9,931 nucleotides of DNA from Labilithrix luteola (GCA_026225435.1 JAMFST010000223.1:1-9931); one strand, 5' to 3'. Positions 1 through 8,766 are shown, numbered from the stretch's first letter. Translations and numbers: made by a program. The notes: generated from the letters alone by a model not told the origin.

Positions 1-125
1 CGCGCACCGGGCCGGTGCCGGTCGTCCTCGAGCGAGACCTCGACGTCCCCCCGCTCGACGAGCTGCTGGCCGAGGTGCGCCGGGTGCGCGCCGTCTACGA
101 GGCCGCGCTGCCCGTCAGCGCTTGA
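1..125 (+). CDS. C-terminus of a DUF692/UPF0276 (MNIO) family protein, 5' truncated by window edge
   Basis: An open frame read from base 3 runs to TGA at 123-125 and gives about 40 C-terminal residues. They include [19 protein letters not shown] followed by a short Ala-rich end. The pattern of a strand ending in Leu-Glu-Arg-Asp, then Val-Pro-Pro and an amphipathic helix, is what I recall for the last strand and helix of the DUF692/UPF0276 TIM-barrel family. That family comprises multinuclear non-haem iron oxygenases that modify cysteines in small peptides, such as MbnB and bufferin-associated BufB. The metal ligands lie upstream and cannot be seen. The gene's last 11 bases overlap the 3' end of the opposing receiver gene. 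Codon use is GC-rich like its neighbours. The family call is from memory of a short tail, so confidence is moderate. Confidence 0.55.
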   Translation, partial: RTGPVPVVLERDLDVPPLDELLAEVRRVRAVYEAALPVSA

Positions 126-564
126 TGCCCCGGCTCGGCGGCGACGGCGATATCATCTCCTCGATCGGCGTCGGTAGACCGAGGCGCGCCGCCCGCTTGA
201 GCACCGGGGTGACCAGCGCGAGGAAGGTCGCCACGTGCAGCGGCTTGGTGACGAACATCATGGCCCGGTTGGCCAGCGCCTCGGTGCGCGTGCGCTCGGA
301 GCCGTCGGCCGTGAGGACGCAGAACGGGGTGTCCTGGTTGAGGCCACTCGCGGTGGCGATGCGCAGCACCTGGCGACCGTCGAGACCGGCCATGTGCATG
401 TCGAGGAGGACCAGATCGTACTTCTTGGCGCCGAGCTGCTTCAGCGCGACCACGCCGTTGTGGGCCTGGTCGATGCTGGTCACCAGCCCGGCGAGCGAGC
501 CGACCGCCTTGACGAGCAGCATGCGGATGGCCGGATCATCATCCACCACGAGCACGCTGGCCAT
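115..564 (-). CDS. Single-domain response regulator (CheY-like receiver)
   Basis: This 149-residue protein is essentially one receiver domain (about residues 3-122) plus a short Pro/Ser-rich basic tail. All phosphorylation residues are visible: the acidic pair Asp9/Asp10 in VVDDDP, phospho-acceptor Asp55 in LVLLDMHM, the switch Thr85 in VLTADG and the conserved Lys107 in VTKPL. It should therefore accept a phosphoryl group from a histidine kinase and signal by protein contact, because no DNA-binding or enzymatic output is attached. The ATG at 564 lies 4 nt after the DoxX stop codon with only a weak Shine-Dalgarno (GAGTGA touching the start). Translation is thus probably coupled to the upstream gene. 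The gene's end overlaps the converging plus-strand gene by 11 bases. The partner kinase is unknown; the kinases at 3706-6818 are nearby candidates only. Confidence 0.93.
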   Translation of the reverse strand: MASVLVVDDDPAIRMLLVKAVGSLAGLVTSIDQAHNGVVALKQLGAKKYDLVLLDMHMAGLDGRQVLRIATASGLNQDTPFCVLTADGSERTRTEALANRAMMFVTKPLHVATFLALVTPVLKRAARLGLPTPIEEMISPSPPSRGIKR

Positions 565-568
565 TCAC

Positions 569-1057
569 TCAGGATAGCGCGCCCTTGCTCGCCTGGCGCG
601 CGCGCGCGCGGAAGAGCCAAGCGTCGAGGGAGATCTTGCCGGGACCGACGAAGGCGATGACCAGCAAGAGCGCGAGGTAGGTGACCTCGTCCACCTGCGC
701 CAGGCTGCCGAGGCCGTGGATGTCCCCGAGGCGCGCCGTGAGGATGGCGACGATCATGCTGACGATGAGCGGGATGGTCGCCAGGCGGGTGCACAGCCCG
801 AGGATCAGCGCGGTGCCGCAGAGCAGCTCGCTCCAGGAGACGACCACCGCGTTGAGGCCGGGGAGCGGGATCTTCAGCTCGATGAAGAAGCCGACGACCT
901 TGGGGATGTCATGCACCTTTCCCCAGCCGGTCCCGACGAAGAGCACGCCGACGGCGAGGCGACCGATGAGCAGCGCCAGCGGCTGGCCCTTGGCCACGAG
1001 ACCGAGCGCGCGGTGACGCAACGCCACGAGGGGAGCGGGCAGCCACGCGGGATCCAT
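569..1057 (-). CDS. DoxX-family integral membrane protein
   Basis: This 162-residue protein has four hydrophobic segments, at about residues 27-46, 68-90, 92-110 and 125-140, the usual four-helix layout of the DoxX family. Family hallmarks are the GWGKVHDIP stretch after helix 1, a KIPLPG-type loop, and a GPGKISLD end after helix 4. DoxX proteins sit in the cytoplasmic membrane and are tied to quinone-linked oxidation or thiol/redox stress, but most have no proven reaction and none is assigned here. The ATG at 1057 gives the expected length. The frame stays open far upstream, but that part has no DoxX similarity and overlaps the divergent lipoprotein gene, so a longer start is unlikely. The SD before 1057 is poor. 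It forms an apparent two-gene operon with the receiver, 4 nt downstream. Confidence 0.85.
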   Translation of the reverse strand: MDPAWLPAPLVALRHRALGLVAKGQPLALLIGRLAVGVLFVGTGWGKVHDIPKVVGFFIELKIPLPGLNAVVVSWSELLCGTALILGLCTRLATIPLIVSMIVAILTARLGDIHGLGSLAQVDEVTYLALLLVIAFVGPGKISLDAWLFRARARQASKGALS

Positions 1058-1190
1058 CCCCGGATCATGGAGGACATCCGCCCGGCGAGCGACTTCTTCG
1101 CTTGGCGATGCTTTCCGCCCGGGCTGTCCGATCTGTCCAACGACACGGCCTGATGACGGTGCGGCTGCAATCTGTTCCGGGGCGCGGTTC
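1058..1190. promoter_or_regulatory. Divergent intergenic region between DoxX and amidase-like lipoprotein
   Basis: These 133 bases separate two divergently read start codons, so promoters for both directions should lie here. I could not identify a convincing sigma-70 -35/-10 pair in either direction. A GGAAC/CGTC pair reading toward DoxX resembles an ECF-sigma promoter but its spacing looks one base short. The role is inferred from gene orientation, not from a recognised motif. Confidence 0.4.
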
Positions 1191-1976
1191 ATGCTGGACG
1201 TACGCGCCGTGCCCGCCCATCGTTTCTCCTTATCGTCCGTCGCGTGCTCGGTGCTCGTCGCCTCCGCCGTGGGGTGTGGCTCGGCCGGATCGGCGGGCGA
1301 CGCGCAGTCCAGCAGCGGAGACGCGCTCTCGGCGGGCGCCGCCAGCAGCGCGGCGTACTCGGCGACCGAATCGGTGGCCTTCGCCGCCGCCCACTGGGAC
1401 GACGGGGTCGGGGAGTGCGCCCAGTTCACCAGCGACTCGCTCCGCGCGGGACATTTGAACATCCCGGAGATCACCTGGGTGCCCGACCTGGTGACCGCCC
1501 TCGCGAAGTACGACTTCGAGGAGCACGGCGCGGGGGCGAGCGCCGCGGGCAAGCTGGGGGACGTCGTCGTCTTCAGCGACGCGTCGGGAGACGACTTCTG
1601 CCTCGCCGGCGACTCCGACGCGGACAACTGCGGCCACGTCTGCCTGGTGACCGTCGCCGGCACCTCGGACTCGTCGATCCGCGTCGACTGCCACAACACG
1701 GCCCACCACGAGATCGCCGTCGCCGACATCCTTGGCGGCGGTTACTCGTACTACCGCGTGTACCACCTCGACGGCACCGGCAGCCGCGGCGGCTCGGGCG
1801 GTTCGAGCGGCGTGACCCCCTGCTCGAGCGACTACGACTGCAACCAGGGCGAGACGGGCACCGACGTGGTCTGCGCCGCGTCCGAGGGGTACTGCATCCG
1901 CGGCTGTCACTCCGACGACGATTGTTCCGGGGACAAGACCTGCGCGGACACCAGCCCGCACTGGAGCTGCCAGTAA
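1191..1976 (+). CDS. Secreted amidase-like (NlpC/P60 superfamily) lipoprotein with eight-cysteine C-terminal module
   Basis: The 261-residue product starts with a signal sequence whose hydrophobic core (about residues 12-28) ends at Cys29 in SAVGCGS, a loose lipobox. It is therefore probably an exported lipoprotein. Residues about 56-193 follow the layout of the putative amidase (Amidase_6-like) papain-fold group: a nucleophile candidate Cys76 in GECAQF, a KLGDVVVF strand at 121-128, His149 in CGHVCLVTV, and a DCHNTAHHE segment at 166-174, then a Tyr-rich end (YSYYRVYHL). A Gly/Ser linker (197-207) leads to a tail with eight cysteines (211, 217, 228, 235, 239, 245, 251, 260), which probably forms four disulfides. 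It resembles Dickkopf-like cysteine-rich modules of myxobacterial surface proteins. The peptidase or amidase substrate is unknown; peptidoglycan or peptide bonds are guesses. A weak GGGG stretch 8 nt upstream is the only SD. It could also be a plain CHAP-like domain. Confidence 0.72.
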   Translation: MLDVRAVPAHRFSLSSVACSVLVASAVGCGSAGSAGDAQSSSGDALSAGAASSAAYSATESVAFAAAHWDDGVGECAQFTSDSLRAGHLNIPEITWVPDLVTALAKYDFEEHGAGASAAGKLGDVVVFSDASGDDFCLAGDSDADNCGHVCLVTVAGTSDSSIRVDCHNTAHHEIAVADILGGGYSYYRVYHLDGTGSRGGSGGSSGVTPCSSDYDCNQGETGTDVVCAASEGYCIRGCHSDDDCSGDKTCADTSPHWSCQ

Positions 1977-1988
1977 CCTGCCAGTGAC
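1967..1988 (+). repeat. Tandem 11-bp direct repeat across the stop codon of the amidase-like gene
   Basis: CTGCCAGTAAC at 1967-1977 is followed at once by CTGCCAGTGAC at 1978-1988, identical except for one A to G change. The first copy carries the TAA stop at 1974-1976. This looks like a small replication-slippage duplication of the gene end. Confidence 0.75.
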
Positions 1989-2046
1989 CAGCGCGGAATC
2001 GCCAAGGCTCCCTTAAGCTCCAGCGGAGACGGTCGTAACCCTCCGT

Positions 2047-2745
2047 ATGGCGCGCGCACTCATCGTCGATTGCGACCTTTCGCGGGGGAGCATCACCCGC
2101 GAGATCGTCTGCGAGCTCGGTCTCGACGTCTCGCTCGCGCTCGACGCCTTCGAGGCGCTCGACGTCCTGCGGCTGGAGGAGCGCCCCGCGCTGCTGGTCT
2201 GCGAGCTGGCCTTGCCGAGCGGTCGCCGCGGTGACGGGCTCTCGCTGGTGAAGAAGCTCCGCAGCCTGTCGAGCACCAAGGACCAGACGACCCGCGTGGT
2301 GGTGCTCTCGTCCTCGATCGAGCTGCGGCAGCAGGCCTCGGCGCTGCGCGACACGCTGCACATCGACGCGGTGCTGAGCACGGCGGTCTCGCGCTCGTCG
2401 CTCAAGCGCGTGCTCGCGGGCCTTGTCCCCTCGACCGTCGCTGGCGACGCGAGCGGAGGAGCAGCCAGGCGGACGACGTCGCAGCTGCCCACGCTGTCAT
2501 CGCTCGCGCTCGACGTGGGGGCCGATTTCGGCCTCTCCGGTCTGCAGGTGGCGACCAACGGGATGACCCCGCTGAGCCGCTGCGTGACCCCGCTGGTCAG
2601 CTCCGATCAGCGGGTACTGGGGACGCTCTACCTCGCGAGCTCGATGCGGGTGGTCGCCCGCGAGACGATGGAGGTCATCGCCCGCGAGGTCGTCCGCGAG
2701 TTCGAGGCGGCCCGGGTGGAGCGCTCGGCGGCCGCGCGACGCTGA
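2047..2745 (+). CDS. Degenerate (pseudo-)receiver protein with GAF-like C-terminal segment
   Basis: The 232-residue protein opens with a CheY-like fold (about residues 3-125). It begins ALIVDCDL, retaining acids Asp8 and Asp10, and has helix-strand periodicity and Ser88 at the switch position. The phospho-acceptor is Glu53 (LLVCELALP) instead of Asp, and the conserved Lys-Pro is replaced by Thr112-Ala113. It is thus unlikely to be phosphorylated normally and may be locked in one state. Residues about 150-225 (PLVSSDQRVLGTLYLAS, then a long helix) resemble the last strands and helix of a GAF domain, but the first half of such a domain is not evident. No DNA-binding motif is seen. No good SD precedes the ATG at 2047 (GGAG is 18 nt away), but a later start would cut the first strand. 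The hydrolase gene begins 48 bp downstream on the same strand. Function unknown; a docking or regulatory role with the nearby kinases is inferred. Confidence 0.75.
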   Translation: MARALIVDCDLSRGSITREIVCELGLDVSLALDAFEALDVLRLEERPALLVCELALPSGRRGDGLSLVKKLRSLSSTKDQTTRVVVLSSSIELRQQASALRDTLHIDAVLSTAVSRSSLKRVLAGLVPSTVAGDASGGAARRTTSQLPTLSSLALDVGADFGLSGLQVATNGMTPLSRCVTPLVSSDQRVLGTLYLASSMRVVARETMEVIAREVVREFEAARVERSAAARR

Positions 2746-2793
2746 CCTCCTCGCCGCTGGCGCCCTCGCCGCCACTGAGCCTAGAAGAGAGCG

Positions 2794-3606
2794 ATGGACA
2801 GCTATCGCGGCTGGGGCTCACGCGGGCGCATCGCCGTGGGCGATCTCCACATCGAGGTCGACACCTTCGGACCGACGCCGTCGCAGGCGCCCACGCTGGT
2901 CTTCCTCCACGAGGGGCTCGGCTCGATCTCGCTCTGGAAGGATTTCCCCCGGCAGCTCGCCGAGCGGACCGGGCTGGGAGGCCTGACCTACAGCCGCGGC
3001 GGCTACGGGGCGTCGGATCCGGCGGTGCTCCCGCGCGAGGTGTCGTACATGCACGACGAGGCGCCGGCGCTGGCGGCGCTGCTGGCGGAGCTCGCGATCG
3101 ACCGGCCAGTGCTCCTCGGGCACAGCGACGGCGGGTCGATCGCGCTGATCTACGCCAGTGCGACCCTCCGTCCGGCGCCGCTCGCGCTGGTCCTCGAAGC
3201 GCCGCACGTGTTCGTCGAGGACGTGACGGTGGTGAGCATCGCGCGCGCCAAGGCGGACCAGGCGACCATCGCGCCGCGCCTGCAGAAGCACCACGAGCTG
3301 CCCACCGAGCACGTGTTCACCGGCTGGGCGGACATCTGGCTCCTGCCGGCCTTCCGCGCCTGGAACATCGAGGCGTCGCTGCCCATCGTCACGGCGCCGA
3401 CGCTGGTGGTGCAGGGGGCCGAGGACGCGTACGGCACCTGGGGGCAGGTCGACGCCATCGCCCAGCAGGTGAACGGGCCGGTGGAGGTGGCGCGCATCGA
3501 GGAGTGCGGCCACTCGCCGCACAAGGACCAGCCGGCCGAGGTGCTCGACGTGATGACGGAGTTCCTCCGCAGCCACGTCGGGCGCACACCTTTTCCCCCC
3601 CGGTGA
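2794..3606 (+). CDS. Alpha/beta-hydrolase fold enzyme
   Basis: The 270-residue protein has a complete alpha/beta-hydrolase core: the oxyanion-hole strand and HEGLGS at 39-44, the nucleophile elbow GHSDGG with Ser111, the acid Asp211 in QGAEDAYG, and the catalytic His240 in CGHSPHKDQP. A helical cap spans about 135-195. It has no signal peptide or membrane segment, so it is probably cytosolic. The purine-rich AGAAGAGAG ends 2 nt before the ATG at 2794 and supports this start. The substrate cannot be read from sequence; esterase, lactonase, C-C hydrolase or haloperoxidase-like activities are all possible. It sits between a pseudo-receiver gene and a PAS-containing kinase. This recalls Bacillus RsbQ, an alpha/beta-hydrolase that works with the PAS sensor RsbP, but that functional analogy is inference. 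Confidence 0.9.
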   Translation: MDSYRGWGSRGRIAVGDLHIEVDTFGPTPSQAPTLVFLHEGLGSISLWKDFPRQLAERTGLGGLTYSRGGYGASDPAVLPREVSYMHDEAPALAALLAELAIDRPVLLGHSDGGSIALIYASATLRPAPLALVLEAPHVFVEDVTVVSIARAKADQATIAPRLQKHHELPTEHVFTGWADIWLLPAFRAWNIEASLPIVTAPTLVVQGAEDAYGTWGQVDAIAQQVNGPVEVARIEECGHSPHKDQPAEVLDVMTEFLRSHVGRTPFPPR

Positions 3607-3705
3607 CCGCGAGTCGCATCTCCGGCGACGCTCCCGCGGGTCCGGCATCTTAAGAGGTGCGCCGGCGAGGCGTCTTAGCTGAAGCTGGGAGAGGGGGACG
3701 GGGGG

Positions 3706-5615
<1,910 letters not shown>

Positions 5616-5619
<4 letters not shown>

Positions 5620-6818
5620 CTGCCGCCGTCTCCGCCGCCGGCGCCGCCGCGCCGTGTCCGCGCGTGCTCGTCGTCGACGACGATCCGCGCAACCGGCGTC
5701 TCCTCGAGGCGCTGCTGGCGCCGGAGGGGTACGACATCGTCCAGGCCTCCTCGGGTGAGGAAGCGCTGGCCCTCATCGTCGCCGATCCCACGGTGGCCAT
5801 CGTCCTGCTCGACGTGGCGATGCCTGGGCTCGGCGGCATCGAGATCTGCCGCCGCGTGCGCAAGGAGCTCGGTCTCGTCGACCTGCCCATCCTCTTCGTC
5901 ACCGCGCACGGAGACCGCAGCGAGCGCATCGAGGCGAAGAACGTCGGGGCGGACGACTTCCTCCTCAAGCCGATCGACGAGATCGAGCTCATCGCCCGCG
6001 TGCAGAACCTGGTCGAGATGAAGGCCTTCCGCGACGAGCGCGAGCGGCACCGGCAGCACCTCGAGGCGGAGCTCGAACGGCGCACCCAGCAGCTGCTCCA
6101 CGCCGACCGCCTGATCATGCTCGGCACCCTCGCCGGCGCGGTCGGGCACGAGCTGAACAACGTGGCGCAGGTGATGACCAGCAGCCTCGAGCTGGTGACC
6201 GACAGCGCGCGTCGCGGACTGCCCGCGGACGGCGAGGATCTGCACACCATGCAGGCGGCGACGGGCCACCTCCAGGCGCACGCGCGGGAGCTGCTGACCC
6301 TGGCGCGCCCCGGGCTCGATCGCTCCGAGCGGCTCGATCTCGGGCAGGTGATCCTGGGGGCGGTGCAGTTCCTCCGCGCCGCCAGCCGCCTGCGTGGCGT
6401 GCGGGTGGAGACCGAGCTTCCGGCGGAGCCCTTGTGGGCGGTCGCCAATCGCATCCGCCTCGAGCAGGTCATGCTCAACCTGGTGGGCAACGCGATCGAC
6501 GCGGTCCAGCGCGAGGAGGAGTCGCGGCGCCACGTGCTCGTGCGCCTGCGCGTCAGCGAGGTCACCGAGTCGTCGCCGGCGGCGTGCTGCGAGGTGATCG
6601 ACACCGGCTCGGGGATGAGCCCCGAGGTCGAGGCGCAGATCTTCACCCCCTACTTCACCACCAAGGGGCCCGAGCGCGGGACCGGGCTCGGGCTGGTCGT
6701 GGTGCGCCAGATCGTCGAGAGCTACGGCGGCACCGTCTCGTGCACCTCGGTCCTCGGCGAGGGCACCACGTTCACCGTGTGCCTGGCCCTCGAGGGGACG
6801 CCCGCGCTGCCGACGTGA
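5616..6818 (+). CDS. Receiver-histidine kinase (Rec-HisKA-HATPase)
   Basis: It starts with GTG at 5616 inside the stop codon of the previous gene (GTGA, 4-nt overlap), with GAGG 10 nt upstream. The 400-residue product has a receiver at about 15-133: acids Asp21/Asp22, phospho-acceptor Asp66 in IVLLDVAMP, Thr96 and Lys118 in LLKPID. A coiled-coil linker (about 134-163) leads to HisKA with phospho-His178 in GAVGHELNN and an HATPase with N-box Asn292 (NLVGNAIDAV), a DTGSGMS G1 box and YFTTKGPERGTGLGL. The ATPase resembles NtrB-type kinases. The N-terminal receiver is expected to be the phosphorylation target of the upstream GAF-PAS-PAS kinase and to control this kinase's own activity, giving a two-kinase cascade. 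The final output regulator is not in the operon. The frame is open far upstream of 5616, but that part only mirrors the preceding gene. Confidence 0.93.
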
Positions 6819-6830
6819 CGCCTCGGCGTC
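6817..6830. terminator. Short inverted repeat between two convergent stop codons, possible bidirectional terminator
   Basis: GACGCC-TC-GGCGTC is a perfect 6+6 inverted repeat that fills the 12-bp gap between the kinase stop (6816-6818) and the amidohydrolase stop (6831-6833). It could fold as a GC-rich hairpin with a CTCG loop on either strand. There is no following T-run, so intrinsic termination is only a possibility. Confidence 0.35.
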
Positions 6831-8606
6831 TCAGGGCGTCGAGTCGCAGAGGTCGCCCGTGCCGTCGCCGTCGGCGTCCGCTTGCGCCGTGCCGTCCATC
6901 AGGCGGATCGGGTTGAACACGGTCGGGCAGTCGTCGGCGGCGTCGGCGATGCCGTCGCCGTCCTGGTCGGTCGACGAGGGGACACCGCTGTAGTTGGTCG
7001 TCGTCTCGCCCGACTGCCCGCGGTACGGCGTGCAGGTCGGCTCGTTGGTCGGCGTCTGCCCCTTGCACGAGACCATCGGGTAGATGGCGTTGCCGGCGCT
7101 GATCACCGCGGCCAGGGTCTCCGCCTTGCTCGTGTCCTTGGCCACGCAGGCCTTGCGCGCGCCGCCGCACACCTCGAGGTTCTCGCAGATCGATCCGCCG
7201 AGGGCCGCGTCGCCGACCAGGGCGGCGTCGCCGTAGAGAGCCGTGCCGCCGCGCAGGACCAGCACCACGTCCTCGTTGGTGGCGCTGAGCACCGCGCGGT
7301 AGCCGGTGTTCGCCGAGCCGTCGAAGATGGCGATGTCGGCGGTGAGGCCGACCGCCAGGCTCCCGAGCTTGCCGTCGACGCCGGTGGCGTGGGCCGCGTT
7401 GGCCGTCACCATCTGCCAGAGCTGCTCGTCGGTGAAGTGCTTGTCGAGGTAGGTCTGGTTGAACGAGTCGGCGCAGGCGATCTCGCGCAGCATGTTCATC
7501 GAGCCGGAGGGGAGCCAGTCGGTGCCGAGCGAGACGTTGACCCCCTGGGCATCGAACATGGTGACCGGGGCGGTGTTTCCGTACAGGCTGATGTTCGAGC
7601 GTGGAGACCAGATGACGCTCGCCCCCACCGACGCGTAGGTCGCGCCGTTGGCGGCCGAGGCGGCGACCGAGTGGATGACCGCCGTCTGCTTCTGCACGAT
7701 GTCGTAGGTGCCGGTGGCGGTGGTGCAGGTGAGCTCGTTGTGCGCCTCGAGGTCGATCCCCTCGGCGATGTGCGGCTCGTACGAGCTGTCCTTGGACACC
7801 TGCGATTCGGTCTCGCGCGAGGACGAGTAGCCGGTGCAGCCGCTCGTGAACTGCACGCCGGCGGCGTCATCGAGCGGGAAGGTGTCGAAGTACACCGGGG
7901 TGATGGACAGGCCGTCGAGATCGGCCTTCTCGTCCAGGTTGCGCACCAGGCCTACCTCTCCGCCCGAGCCGACGGTGGAGGTGGCGCCGCCCATGAGGAA
8001 GCGCAGCTCGTGGGCGTACACTTGTACGGGTGTCGCGCCGCCTTCGGTGCCGGTGAGCTTGGTGAAGCCGTGATCCCCGGTGCGCCAGTCCTGCCGGCTC
8101 TCGTAGCGGATGGTGCCGTGTCCGACCGGCGGATCGTTGGCGTAGGTGATGTGGTCGTGCGGGTTGATGAGGCCGGGGGAGATGACCCCCTGCGGGCAGC
8201 TGATGACCGAGGCGGCCGACGCGCCGGAGGTTCCCGAGCAATCGGTCCCCACGCACTGGATGAGACCCGTCGAGTCGACGAAGACCTGCCCGTTGTCGAT
8301 GATGCTGGCGGGCGCGAGAACGGTCCCCTCGAGGAGGATCCCCTTGGTCCCTTCCTTGGTGACCGTGCAGCGGCTCAGCGCCGTCCCGCCGTCGCCCGAG
8401 GTCGCGCCGCCGTCGGTCGCGCCGGTACCGGGGTCCTTGCTCGCGTCCGCGCCCGCGTCCGTCTTGCTCTTGTCCGCGCCCAGCGCTTCGTCCGAGGAGG
8501 CTGCGTCATTCGCGCCGGAGCAGCCGCTGATACAGGCTGAGCCACCGAGAAAACCGAGCACGAGCGTGGGGACGAGGCGACCGATCCGAGGCGTGGAGGT
8601 GCGCAT
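6831..8606 (-). CDS. Amidohydrolase-family lipoprotein with C-terminal thrombospondin type 3 repeat
   Basis: The 591-residue protein starts at the ATG at 8606, preceded by AAGGTG at good spacing; a longer in-frame start at 8651 would spoil the signal peptide. The signal sequence ends in lipobox ISGC with Cys29. An Ala/Gly/Asp-rich linker (30-78) follows. The metallohydrolase domain (about 80-470) carries the ATZ/TRZ-chlorohydrolase-type ligand set: His150-x-His152 in NPHDHI, His279 in HIAEG, His312, and Asp363 in LGTDW, plus PRSNISLYG and the composite-domain end GLTADIAIFDG. A cysteine-containing region precedes a thrombospondin type 3 segment at 547-591 (DQDGDGIADAADDCP, then DADGDGTGDLCD), a calcium-binding pattern typical of cell-surface proteins. 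It is probably anchored in the envelope and hydrolyses or deaminates an unknown cyclic amide or amine. Metal residues appear intact. The upstream neighbour on the same strand is the TetR gene, 194 bp away. Confidence 0.88.
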   Translation of the reverse strand: MRTSTPRIGRLVPTLVLGFLGGSACISGCSGANDAASSDEALGADKSKTDAGADASKDPGTGATDGGATSGDGGTALSRCTVTKEGTKGILLEGTVLAPASIIDNGQVFVDSTGLIQCVGTDCSGTSGASAASVISCPQGVISPGLINPHDHITYANDPPVGHGTIRYESRQDWRTGDHGFTKLTGTEGGATPVQVYAHELRFLMGGATSTVGSGGEVGLVRNLDEKADLDGLSITPVYFDTFPLDDAAGVQFTSGCTGYSSSRETESQVSKDSSYEPHIAEGIDLEAHNELTCTTATGTYDIVQKQTAVIHSVAASAANGATYASVGASVIWSPRSNISLYGNTAPVTMFDAQGVNVSLGTDWLPSGSMNMLREIACADSFNQTYLDKHFTDEQLWQMVTANAAHATGVDGKLGSLAVGLTADIAIFDGSANTGYRAVLSATNEDVVLVLRGGTALYGDAALVGDAALGGSICENLEVCGGARKACVAKDTSKAETLAAVISAGNAIYPMVSCKGQTPTNEPTCTPYRGQSGETTTNYSGVPSSTDQDGDGIADAADDCPTVFNPIRLMDGTAQADADGDGTGDLCDSTP

Positions 8607-8669
8607 GGGGAGCACCTTGTGTCCTCGAAACGCACTGCAATCAATGTCCACGCACCGCTGTCACGGTGA

Positions 8670-8685
8670 AGTTGTCTGTACAACT
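8670..8685. promoter_or_regulatory. Palindrome upstream of amidohydrolase gene, candidate operator
   Basis: AGTTGT-CTGT-ACAACT is a perfect 6+6 inverted repeat with a 4-nt spacer, centred about 70 bp upstream of the amidohydrolase start. It is AT-richer than its surroundings. Size and symmetry fit a dimeric repressor site such as a TetR-family operator, but no binding evidence exists. Confidence 0.4.
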
Positions 8686-8739
8686 GTGTGAAGGAGCGAG
8701 AGTCGTCCGTTGACGGGGCATCATTCCGCGGTCACCCGC

Positions 8740-8751
8740 TGCCAGGTGGCA
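8740..8751. promoter_or_regulatory. Short palindrome in the TetR-amidohydrolase intergenic region
   Basis: TGCCA-GG-TGGCA is a 5+5 inverted repeat with a 2-nt spacer between the other two palindromes of this region. Alone it could occur by chance in GC-rich DNA; it is listed because three symmetric elements lie within about 120 bp. Confidence 0.25.
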
Positions 8752-8766
8752 CACCGGCCCTCGTAA

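Noticed and set aside
1155..1178. ECF-sigma-like promoter (GGAAC, then CGTC) on the minus strand toward DoxX
   Set aside because: The spacing is 15 nt, about one short of the usual, and both boxes are short enough to occur by chance.
1058..1729. Upstream in-frame extension of the DoxX gene
   Set aside because: The extra residues show no DoxX similarity and overlap the amidase-like lipoprotein, which has a signal sequence and active-site motifs.
1230..2361. Minus-strand Arg/Val/Ala-rich open frames opposite the amidase-like and pseudo-receiver genes
   Set aside because: No recognisable domains, repetitive composition, and antisense to better-supported genes.
6882..8540. Long plus-strand open frame opposite the amidohydrolase
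   Set aside because: Low-complexity Arg/Gly/Val/Asp composition without motifs; the opposing frame has a signal peptide, metal ligands and TSP3 repeat.
8636..8650. Sigma-54-like TGGACATTGATTGCA on the minus strand before the amidohydrolase
   Set aside because: The GG to GC spacing is one base shorter than the strict -24/-12 requirement, and the TGGCAC consensus is not kept.
8607..8651. Start of the amidohydrolase at 8651
   Set aside because: It would add 15 residues before an otherwise standard lipoprotein signal, whereas the ATG at 8606 has an AAGGTG ribosome site at suitable distance.
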